Positions 1 to 7,540 of a stretch of DNA of 64,000 nt are shown one piece after another. The stretch comes from Candidatus Palauibacter poriticola (GTDB taxonomy: Bacteria > Gemmatimonadota > Gemmatimonadetes > Palauibacterales > Palauibacteraceae), in assembly GCA_012270965.1 (NCBI GenBank), contig JAAXHJ010000023.1, positions 17,462 to 81,461 on the forward strand. Reading direction: 5' to 3'. Position 1 is the stretch's first letter, and the number at the start of each line of letters is the position of its first letter. A program made the translations under genes and the position numbers. Below the pieces are notes generated by a model. That model was not told the origin of the DNA. It made no database searches and was given only the letters and a program-made list of their open reading frames with translations.

Positions 1-18
1 GGGGGGGGGGGGGGGGGG
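1..18. other. Poly-G run at contig end (artefact)
   Basis: Eighteen consecutive G residues open the window, directly abutting an otherwise intact coding sequence on the minus strand. No comparable run occurs elsewhere. This looks like a base-calling or assembly artefact at a contig end rather than biology, so the truncated gene beside it should be treated as ending at base 19. Confidence 0.8.
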
Positions 19-3000
19 CACCGAATAGCGGATGTGTCAACATCTTGCGGAAGATGGACACGGACTGTGGGGTCGGGAACGACGGAAAGGACGCGTTGCC
101 GGACCACCGCTTGAACTCGTCCGCCGAGACCTTGATCGGCGGTTCCGACATCGCCCCCGCATAGTCCGCGGGATTGTGGCATGGCCCACGAAGCCGCAGC
201 GTACCCGCATCTTCCGTGCCGCTGCGGACGACCACCAAGGCGACGCCAAACTGAGGATGCACGTCCTCGAACAACCACTGTCCGGTGTTGACGATTGTCG
301 TCACGTTATCGAAGGCTCCTCCATCCAAGATCGCGAGCCGCCACTCGGGGAGTCCGGCTCCGCTGAGCGCGGACCTCGGGAGGACGATGCTCAGGTGTCC
401 CGACGAGCGAATCAGCTGCCAGAAGCGCCACGCGAACGCCTTGTAGAGGTCCGTGTCTCCGCTGCCCATCCCCGAGTACAGGGCCTTGAGGTGCGTCGCC
501 ATCGCTCTCGTGGATTCCATGTCCTCGGTGTACGCCAGCTCGAGATCGGGGCGATCTGAACTGAACTCCCGAATAGCGGCGTTCATCTTGCCGACCGACA
601 GGCTGCGGATGCCGGGCAGGTGTTTCCCCCACCACTGCTGCCTCTCGATCTTCACCTTTTCCCACGGGGGATTGCCGACCAGCACATCGAACCCGCCGTT
701 GTCCCGCAGAAAGACCTCCGGGAAGAGGAAGGGGAAGTGCGCGGGATCGAGCCCGTTGACCAGCGACCGTACCTCGCCGGCTTGGGCCAATGCCGTAATC
801 TCCTCGATGGAGAGCGTCTCCACCGTGACCTTGCCGAGACGCGCGGCGAGGGCGGCGTCGAACAGGAGGCGGGCGGTCTGGGCTCGTTCCCTCGCCTTCC
901 GGAACTGAGCAGCACTATGAAGGACCTCCGCCTTGCTCGCCTCCGCCGCCTTGGCCGCATCGCGCAGCACTTCGCGCGCCTCCGACAACGCGTCCTCGAT
1001 CGGTTGCCGGAAGATCGAAAGTTGGCCACCGCCGGAGGAGGGATCCAAGGCGTCGACCGCCGTGTCCACGCTGTCGATGCCGGTGAGCGAGTTGCCCCGC
1101 ACCAGGTTGTGGTCCAACGACGACATCGGAAGCCCGGGCACGAACGTGTGCAGCCACATCGCCACGCGGGCGAGGTCCACGGCGATCGGGTTCTGGTCCA
1201 CGCCGTAAACGCAGCGCCGCGCGATCTGGCGGCGGAGCAACTGGGTCGTCTCCACGCCCGCGATCTCCGCCGAACGATCCAGCGCCGCCGCGGAGGCGGC
1301 ATGCAGCCGGTCAAGCTCCCGCACGACGGCGGGTATCGGCGTCTCGGTGAGGAAGGCCGACATGCGCGCCTCGATGTGATCGACGGCCGCGATGAGGAAA
1401 TGACCCGATCCCATCGCGATATCGGCCACGCGGAAATCGAAGAACGCGTCCGCCGCCGAGGCATCATCCCCTTGGGCGAAAAACGCGGACACCCGCTCAA
1501 GGTGCGAATCCAGCGCCTTGTCGAGCGCGTGCTCCAGCAGGTGGCGCACCGCGAATTCGGGCGTGAAGTACGTTCCGGTGGCCTTCCGTTCGCCCGTCAC
1601 GTCGCGGAAAAAGGGTTCTCCCTCCGGCACCTCGACGCTCTCCCCATCCCGCGCGGGACGATAGCCGACCTCCGGATCCCGCGTCAGATCACACGGTGCG
1701 CGCGCCACCGTGCTCTCAATGAGGCCCTCGTACAGCGTTCCAAACTCGCGGATCGACAGCTCCCGGAAGTCGATGGGGCCGCGGTCGCCGTCCTCGTTGG
1801 TGTCAATGAGCAGCCGCTCGAGCGCCCGCCCCACGATCCGGTTGTCGAGCCGCAACGCCTCGATGATCGCGCCTTCCCCGTGCAAGGCCGGATCGCGTCC
1901 GAACAGTCCGCCGTTGTACGGCGGCACGTCCCACCCCCGGTCGCCCGTGTCGATGACGTTCCATACCGTGCGCAGTCCCGCCCACAGCGCATGGGATTCG
2001 TCAGCCAGGTCGGGCTCTTGGAGCAGATCGAGCGCACGTTGCTTGAGCGAGTGGCGGTCGTAGATGTCGTTGCGGCCGCACGGGAGGTGGCCCCGATCCT
2101 CGGCGTAGGCTTGGAAGAGCAACCTGAACAGGATCAGGAGCGTGATCCTGTACGCCTCCTCGAGATCCCGCCCCCCCGTCTCCCGCGCCACGGCCACAGC
2201 CAACGCCGGCATGACCTCCTCGTAGACCCGCGTCCGGAGCCGGTCGCCCAGACCTTGGGTGTAGCGCCGGGAACCCGACAGGATCCGCTGCACGCCCCCC
2301 TCCGGCTCCAATGCCTCGGCCGAGAAGACGAGGTCGAGATAGGCCGCCCACTCCGGCTCCAAGGTCGCGAGGTCAAGTTCGAAGTAGGTGCCGGTGAGTC
2401 CGCGGCTGCCCACGCCGACGCCCGGCCGCGCCGGATAGAGGCGGGTCTGGCTGCCGCGAAGCGCGATGAGCCACGGCAGTTCGCGTTGCTGGGCCACCCG
2501 CAGGCCGTGTGCGACCGGGGACACTCTGAAGCGCGAACTCTTGCCGTCGAAGTGCTCGTCCTCCTCCAGCAGAACGGCAACCGCCCGGTTCACCGCCGAG
2601 TGTCGCGCCTGCAGGAGCACCGCCGCCGACCCTTCCCTGCGGATCCGAAAGCCGAGTGCCTGGACGAGATGATGCGCCCGGAGGGGCAGACAGGCCTTGG
2701 AGCGTTGAGCGGCAGCCGTCCACCCGTCCTCGGTGGGCAGGATCTCGCGCAGGTAGTGCATCGCGAAGAGGCCGGAGTTGTTGACGCCATGCGCGGGACC
2801 GCTGGCCCCGGCGTTTGAGTCGGCGGTAGCCACGAGGAGACCCGCAATACGCGCGCGGGACGCGGCACCCGACGGCTCGCGGAGCGCCTCGTTGAGCATC
2901 CGCTCCACCTGCTCGGCGCCGAAGGGGCCTACGGGCGATGCCGCGGCCGACGGACCCTGCAGCCACCACTTGCCGTCCGGCGTGGTTACCGCGGCCACTA

Positions 3001-3253
3001 CGGGGATCGTCGTCTTTCCGACGCGCCAGCGGTGGAGACTCCGGTAGCGCGGCGCCGACGGCGGCACCCCCTGCTCGTCGCGGGCAACCACGATATTGAG
3101 ACCGAGGTTCATGGGATCCGCACCGCACACGACCCGGTCGACAACGAACCCCTCCGGCACCCCCCGTGCGTCGACAGCTTCGATCTCGCGCACCGCAGCC
3201 CCCAGGCTGGAATCGGCGCGGAGTCCCGGTAGAAGCGATGGTCCTGTATCCAT
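19..3253 (-). CDS. Type IIG-like restriction-modification DNA methyltransferase (Eco57I-type), 3' truncated
   Basis: This reading frame stays open for about 1078 codons until the contig end, so the C-terminus is missing. It shows the layout of an N6-adenine class I methyltransferase. YFTPEFAVRHLL lies near residue 570, the SAM-binding motif DIAMGSGHF near residue 610, CVYGVDQNPIAVDLAR about 80 residues later, and the catalytic NPPW motif in VGNPPWEKVK near residue 860. The long N-terminal part before the methylase core would hold a nuclease or specificity region in type IIG enzymes, but I cannot point to certain nuclease residues. The start ATG at 3253 is chosen because protein-like sequence begins there; an in-frame ATG at 3112 is the alternative. 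It diverges from the kinase module at 3484. BREX PglX and DISARM DrmMI are relatives that cannot be excluded without the missing end and neighbours. Confidence 0.8.
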
Positions 3254-3483
3254 ATGCACGACTCGAAACCGAGGGGTCCGTCCGTGTTCCCGTCCCGCCC
3301 ACCTGTCCCGCCCAAGATCAGGCGAACCGGAATCCTGAACCGGGACCTGCCCCTGCGGCAAGGGCTGTCGTCGCCGCCGTCTCCGGGGGCGAGTCGCGAG
3401 CCGGATGAGCCACCGTAGAGGCACGCCGCCCACGGTGCTATCGTTGGCCTCGTTCCGACCGACGGCAATTCAACCCGAATCCC

Positions 3484-4377
3484 ATGCGCGACGCGAGCTA
3501 TCGAATCATCACAGTTGAGACGGACTGGGTACTCGAACCCGAAGCCATGGGCACGAAGAAAAAATTCTGGTTCCGAGATCCCACCGCTGGTGGGCGCGAG
3601 TGGCTCTTCAAGTACCCTCAGTCCTCGACCGGCCAGCACTGGGCGGAGAAGATTGCGACCGAAGTTGCACGCGTGATGCGCGTCCCTCACGCGACCGTCG
3701 AACTCGCGGAATTCCGGAGAACACCGGGATCGGCGTCAGAGTCCTTTGCCGTCGACGGTCAGGAGCTCGTGCACGGGAACCAGATCTTGGAGCGGATCGT
3801 GACGGGCTACGATCCCACGGTACGTTTTGGTCAGTCCCACCACTCGTTCAAGAACATCTGGGAGTGCCTCGGACGTGTCTTCCAGGAGCGGGAGGCCGCC
3901 GAAACGACCAAACAACAATTCGCGGCGTATCTGGTGCTGGACGCAGTGATCGGCAACACGGATCGCCACCACGAGAATTGGGGGTTCCTCCGTAGGCGAG
4001 ACGAAGGGCGGTGGAAGGGATTCCTGGCTCCGTCCTTCGACCACGCTTCGTCGCTGGGGAGAGAACTCCGTGACGTTCGGCGTACCCTTCTCTTGGAGGA
4101 GGAGAGAGTGGGTGCCTACTCCGAGAAAGGCAGGGGAGGGATCTACTGGGTTGAGGCCACCCGCTACGGTCCGAGCCCGCTTGACCTCGTGCGCATGGCG
4201 GCGGCTCGGCACTCTCGGTACTTTCTCGACACGCTGGAGTCCGTGCGTAGGTTGGACGATGACGCCGTGTTGGGGATTGTTGACCGTGTACCCTCCGGTT
4301 GGATGTCTCAGCCAGCGAGGGAGTTCGCGATCAAGCTCATTTATTACAACCGTAACAAACTCTCGGAGCTGCTCTAA
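3484..4377 (+). CDS. HipA-like kinase (kinase half of a split HipA, HipT-like)
   Basis: This 297-residue protein looks like a HipA-type serine/threonine kinase without the HipA N-terminal subdomain. The catalytic loop reads GNTDRHHENWGF, giving the probable catalytic Asp160 and metal-binding Asn165. The second metal-binding Asp186 lies in SFDHASSLG. HipA-family kinases phosphorylate translation factors or tRNA synthetases and act as toxins; the target here is unknown. The next gene starts on the last base of this stop codon (TAATG, 4375-4379), so the two are translationally coupled. In classical HipBST operons the order is B-S-T, whereas here the kinase comes first and no HipB-type repressor gene follows on the same strand. 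There is no clear Shine-Dalgarno in front of the ATG. Confidence 0.8.
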   Translation: MRDASYRIITVETDWVLEPEAMGTKKKFWFRDPTAGGREWLFKYPQSSTGQHWAEKIATEVARVMRVPHATVELAEFRRTPGSASESFAVDGQELVHGNQILERIVTGYDPTVRFGQSHHSFKNIWECLGRVFQEREAAETTKQQFAAYLVLDAVIGNTDRHHENWGFLRRRDEGRWKGFLAPSFDHASSLGRELRDVRRTLLLEEERVGAYSEKGRGGIYWVEATRYGPSPLDLVRMAAARHSRYFLDTLESVRRLDDDAVLGIVDRVPSGWMSQPAREFAIKLIYYNRNKLSELL

Positions 4378-5126
4378 TGACCCAGAAGACGCTGTTCTTG
4401 GCGTGGCAGGACAAAATCGACAGTCGACAGTGGTTCCCGATTGGTCGGCTGGACGAACGCACGGAGGCACCCGCGTATCGGTTCCGCTACACGTACGGCG
4501 CGCGGAGGGCTCAGAAGGAGGCGGGGTTTCCGCTCCTGATGGACTTCCCGGACTTCGAGCGGGACTACCGAGCTTCTCGTCTGTTTCCGCTGTTCCAGAA
4601 CCGTGTAATGAACCAAAGGAGACCGGACCGTGAGCACCACCTTGAGCGTCTCGGTCTTCCCCTGGGGGCTGATCCCTTCGAAATTCTGTCAACCAGTGGA
4701 GGGTATCGAGCCACCGACGCATACGAGGTTTTCCCGAGGCTCGCGAAGGGTCGCGATGGATCCTTCTCGTGCCGGTTTTTTCTTCACGGGTGGCGGTACG
4801 CCAACGAGACGGCCCGCCGACGCCTCAACGATTTGGAAGACGGCGAGGAGCTCTACGTGACGCTCGAGCTCACCAATCCCCGCGCTCGGTTCGCCGTTCA
4901 GATTCAGACCACGGATTATTACATGATCGGCTGGGCCCCGCGGTATCTCGTGCGGGATTTGGCGATGGCGATGACCGAAAACCCACGCGACTATGCCGCC
5001 CGCGTCGTGCGCATCAATCCCCAGCCGGCACCATCGAAGCAGCGAGTGCTGATTGAAATGAAGGGCAGATGGGATGGATATGAACCAATGACGGGGAACG
5101 ACTATCAGCCAGTAGTAGACGATTGA
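4377..5126 (+). CDS. HipA N-subdomain (HipS-like) plus HIRAN-like domain protein, partner of the kinase
   Basis: The 249-residue product seems to hold the part missing from the upstream kinase. Residues 1-125 have the shape of the HipA N-terminal subdomain: a GRL strand near residue 22, FPLLMDFPDFERDYRASRLF, then a GLPLGADPFEILSTSGGYR segment. Residues about 160-205 resemble a HIRAN domain, with LELTNPRARFAVQI followed by YMIGWAPRYLVRDLAMAM. HIRAN domains in helicases bind DNA ends, so a substrate-sensing or antitoxin role is possible but inferred. It is coupled to the kinase by a one-base overlap and ends 58 bases from the start codon of a truncated PIN gene on the other strand. Sequence similarity to HipS-like antitoxins has not been tested. 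Confidence 0.6.
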   Translation: MTQKTLFLAWQDKIDSRQWFPIGRLDERTEAPAYRFRYTYGARRAQKEAGFPLLMDFPDFERDYRASRLFPLFQNRVMNQRRPDREHHLERLGLPLGADPFEILSTSGGYRATDAYEVFPRLAKGRDGSFSCRFFLHGWRYANETARRRLNDLEDGEELYVTLELTNPRARFAVQIQTTDYYMIGWAPRYLVRDLAMAMTENPRDYAARVVRINPQPAPSKQRVLIEMKGRWDGYEPMTGNDYQPVVDD

Positions 5127-5184
5127 CGCCGCGCGTAATGCGCTCGGCGTCGATCAAGACATTCGCGTCGAGCAGATAAAGCAT
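5127..5184 (-). pseudogene. Beheaded PIN-domain toxin (DUF4411-like), N-terminal remnant
   Basis: Reading from the ATG at 5184, the first residues are MLYLLDANVLIDAERI, the classic PIN-domain opening with the first metal-binding Asp. Homology then stops and the frame runs as unrelated sequence antisense to the HIRAN gene until a stop at 5014. The start lies 22 bases after the ImmA/IrrE stop, matching the widespread arrangement in which an XRE-ImmA/IrrE protein is followed by a DUF4411 PIN toxin. About 20 codons survive. The breakpoint falls next to the 3' end of the HipA-like module, suggesting that module's arrival or a deletion destroyed the toxin. Confidence 0.65.
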
Positions 5185-5206
5185 GGCCGGGGTAGCTGGA
5201 TTCGAC

Positions 5207-6392
5207 CTACAATCTGGCCGCCAAGGCCTGCACGTGCTCCGGCCTCACGCCGAGGACACGCCCCGCCTTCGTGGTGGTGAGGGCACCCGACGCGGCGAGT
5301 CGACCGGTCACCGTCACAAGCCTCGAGCCGAGCCGGTACTGCATTCCGGAGTAATATCCGGGGCCGCCGGGTTGGTCTCTCAGCCGTTCCCGACGTTGGT
5401 CCTGGGCCATCCGCCAGCGGTCTCGAAAGCGCCGGGAGAGATTTCGCCACAGCTCCGCATCAATGAAGCCCCGGCGATAAAGCCGGTAGGCTACCATGGA
5501 GGAACTGACGTTGCGCTCTCCCGCGTATGCGGTGATCGCCGTGGCCCAGCCGACGACGTCGCCGTCAGCCGCGACCCATGGCCCGGACAACTCGGCATCC
5601 GGCAGCAGGAGCTCCGAAGCCACGTCGTTGCAGAACCGTTCCACGTGGCCGCGGGGGAAGCCACCCGCTGATGCCCGTCTGCCCGAGCCGGAGGTGCGCC
5701 AGTTCGTGGAGCAGCGTAAAGCAACGGGCACCGGCGGAATCTCTTGGGTTGACGACGACGAACGGGGCGATCTCATCGGCCAGTGCCATTCCACGGAGCA
5801 CATCCACGTCGAGATCGGTGTGGTGGGTACCGAGGTTTCCCGCCAGCAGCACGAAGATGCCTGCGTCCTCCGCACGCCGACGGAGCAGGCGAAACGCTGC
5901 GTCCGTGCAAGCGGTCACCCGATAACGGTCCAGCGAGAGCTCGAGCGCCACCCTCATGGAGCTGGTGACCGCTTCAACACCATCCGCGCGTGCTGCCGAG
6001 CCGACGAACGGCAGGGGCTCAGCGTCCTCCTCATCGAGAAGGGCGGACTTCAGCAAGGCCTGGCTCGCCAGTAGATTCCGCACCAGGGCGTCGAGCAGGG
6101 CTTCATCTTCTCGCGACTGGTTCGCGGCCACGGTGCGGAAGTCGCTGCCCCGATCGCTCTTGGCTGGAGGCTGTTCCAAGTAGAACGTCACGAGGGGTCG
6201 CCGGTACTTCTCGGCCATCTTCGACAACATGGCCCGCGTCGGTGCGTTGCCTCCGACCTCGAGTGCCCGGAGACGCTCCACGGGCTCGATACCGCAGGCC
6301 CGCCTCAACCCAAGCCTGGTCACGGCCTCCGCCCGGCTGAGACCGGCGGATTCGCGCGCCCAGCGCAAGAGATCGGGATTGACCTGAGGCAA
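5207..6392 (-). pseudogene. XRE-HTH plus ImmA/IrrE metallopeptidase with one frameshift
   Basis: Two overlapping frames together encode a normal XRE-ImmA/IrrE protein. Residues 1-65 form a helix-turn-helix beginning MPQVNPDLLRWARESAGLSR. The zinc peptidase motif HELAHLRLG lies near residue 228. The frame is then lost, and the expected continuation VERFCNDVASELLLP plus the typical C-terminal helices appear in the next frame down to 5207. Dropping one base of the G5 run at 5653-5657 restores a single 394-residue protein. Such proteins cleave or control repressors and are common antitoxin partners of PIN toxins, and a truncated PIN gene follows at 5184. Because the indel lies in a homopolymer, a sequencing error is as likely as true inactivation. 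Confidence 0.8.
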
Positions 6393-6631
6393 GCGTGCTT
6401 CCCTTCCGTCGCGGTTGGTCGCCGAATCCCGCCCTGCGGAGAATCAAAAAACGATACCGCGCCGCCCCGACTCAGGCTACACGATCCATGCGACGGAGCC
6501 GGTGACTCGGTGGCGGGGCGAGGCTGTGCCTGATCTCGCTGGCCCACGGTTGGGTTGGTCCGGGCCCTCGAGAACGAAGTACCTCTCGGGGCTGCGGCGC
6601 TAGGGGGCCGGCCCGCGTATCATGTCACGCC

Positions 6632-7042
6632 ATGGAGGGGCATGAGAAGGGACAAGGACGAGGGAGCGCGCCGGTGCTGCCGGAGGAGCGAGAACCGGCG
6701 CGCCGCGGCGAGCCACGCAGCGTGGAGAAGCCATGGGGGCGCGAGGTGCGGTACGCGCACACGGACCGCTACGCGGGGAAGATCCTTGAAGTGGAGAGGG
6801 GGCACATCCTCTCGCTGCAGAAGCACCTCGTGAAGCACGAGACGATGCTGCTCCAGTCCGGGCGCATGCGCTTCACGCTCAACGATGCGGTGTTCGAGTG
6901 GCTCCCGGGCGAGGTCGTCTCGATCCCGCCGGGGAATGTGCACCGCATGGAGGCGCTCGAGGACAGCGTCATCCTCGAGGTGAGCACGCCGGAACTGGAC
7001 GACTTGGTGCGCCTTGAGGACCGCTACGGACGGATCCGTTGA
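6632..7042 (+). CDS. Cupin domain protein, mannose-6-phosphate isomerase-like
   Basis: The 136-residue product contains one cupin barrel of the type found at the C-terminus of mannose-6-phosphate isomerase/GDP-mannose pyrophosphorylase. A KPWGREVRY opening near residue 33 is followed by the first cupin motif around LQKHLVKHETMLLQSG and the second around PGNVHRMEALEDSVILEVST, giving the usual His/Glu metal ligands. Enzymatic sugar-phosphate isomerase activity is possible but cannot be assigned. The ATG at 6632 is the first start; a GTG at 6722 directly before the conserved KPWG is an alternative that would remove a low-complexity leader. A TATCAT box lies at 6618-6623 without a convincing -35. 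The gene stands alone between the defence island and the selenoprotein gene. Confidence 0.7.
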   Translation: MEGHEKGQGRGSAPVLPEEREPARRGEPRSVEKPWGREVRYAHTDRYAGKILEVERGHILSLQKHLVKHETMLLQSGRMRFTLNDAVFEWLPGEVVSIPPGNVHRMEALEDSVILEVSTPELDDLVRLEDRYGRIR

Positions 7043-7050
7043 AGGGTCGC

Positions 7051-7155
7051 GCCGGCTTCGCTCGTCCGTGCGGCGCCGGCTTGGCTGGTCCGTGCGGCAC
7101 CGGCTTCGCTCGTTCGTGCGGCACCGGCTTCGCTCGTTCGTGCGGCACCGGCTTT
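7051..7155. repeat. 24-bp tandem repeat, four copies plus a partial
   Basis: Units of 24 bases start at 7051, 7075, 7099 and 7123, with a partial fifth from 7147. The third and fourth are identical. The core is GCCGGCTTCGCTCGTCCGTG and variants. It sits between the stop of the cupin gene (7042) and the stop of the selenoprotein gene (7194), two converging genes. There are no spacers, so it is not a CRISPR array. Confidence 0.85.
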
Positions 7156-7193
7156 TCGCGTTCCCGCGGAAACGCCCGCCGCCCCACGGCCCG

Positions 7194-7412
7194 CTAACGC
7201 AGCGCGTCGAGGATCTCCTCATGGGACGGGTGCCGGCCCGTGGCGGCCTTCGAATAGATGAGCCGCCCATCCGCCACGACCTCGAAGCGGCCGCCGCCGG
7301 AGGGGATCATCTCGATTGTTGGATCCTCGAACCGTTCCCTGAGGGTCGCTGCCAGACTGGCGGCCTTCGGTTCATAGTTTCAAGCGGTGCAGTATTCGAT
7401 CGATATGTGCAT
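7194..7412 (-). CDS. SelW-like (Rdx family) selenoprotein with in-frame UGA as selenocysteine
   Basis: From the ATG at 7412 the frame reads MHISIEYCTA, then TGA, then NYEPKAASLAATLRERF and on to a TAG at 7194: 72 residues if the TGA is decoded. This is a complete Rdx/SelT-SelW-SelH thioredoxin-like protein. The TGA (7380-7382) falls exactly on the redox position of the family's CxxC/CxxU motif (Cys8, Sec11). The rest is well conserved, including IEMIPSGGGRFEVVADG and the final LIYSKAATGRHP segment. A strong Shine-Dalgarno (GGGGGAGGGA) sits 5 bases before the start. The proposed role is a small thiol/selenol redox protein. A hairpin with a GUC apical loop lies just downstream of the UGA. The alternative is a Cys-to-stop mutation or base error (TGC to TGA). 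Confidence 0.75.
7348..7364 (-). promoter_or_regulatory. SECIS-like hairpin downstream of the UGA
   Basis: On the transcript, 15 bases after the UGA, GCCGCCAGUCUGGCAGC can fold into a short stem with one C-A mismatch and an apical AGUCU. The distance from the UGA to the loop (about 22 bases) and the GUC in the loop resemble the Escherichia coli fdhF SECIS element, whose loop is GGUC. Bacterial SECIS elements are expected at just this place inside the coding sequence. Confidence 0.5.
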
Positions 7413-7505
7413 GCTGTCCCTCCCCCTCTCGGTTCTCACGCTGCTCCGCTACGGCCTTGGACGGCCGCGGTGTGGAGTTCGATTCGGCCCGCGGCACGTT
7501 CGCCG

Positions 7506-7535
7506 TTGACCCTGTGCGGCACAATGGGGTATCTA
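7506..7535 (+). promoter_or_regulatory. Promoter of the glutamate dehydrogenase gene, apparently leaderless
   Basis: TTGACC (7506-7511), an 18-base spacer and TATCTA (7530-7535) form a good sigma70-type promoter. The ATG of the downstream gene is at 7541, five bases after the -10 box, so transcription would begin at or beside the start codon. Confidence 0.5.
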
Positions 7536-7540
7536 CGGGC

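Noticed and set aside
620-2818. 732-codon plus-strand open frame
   Set aside because: It is antisense to the restriction-methylase, lacks any family motif and is His/Arg/Pro-rich, as expected for a GC-rich shadow frame. The minus-strand frame carries NPPW and the SAM motif.
5014-5184. Treating the 56-codon minus ORF as a complete small gene
   Set aside because: Only the first 16-20 residues match the PIN family; the remainder is antisense to the HIRAN gene and has no protein-like features.
7457-7540. Longer N-terminus of the glutamate dehydrogenase from ATG 7457
   Set aside because: It would place the good promoter (7506-7535) inside the coding region, and the added 28 residues look unconserved.
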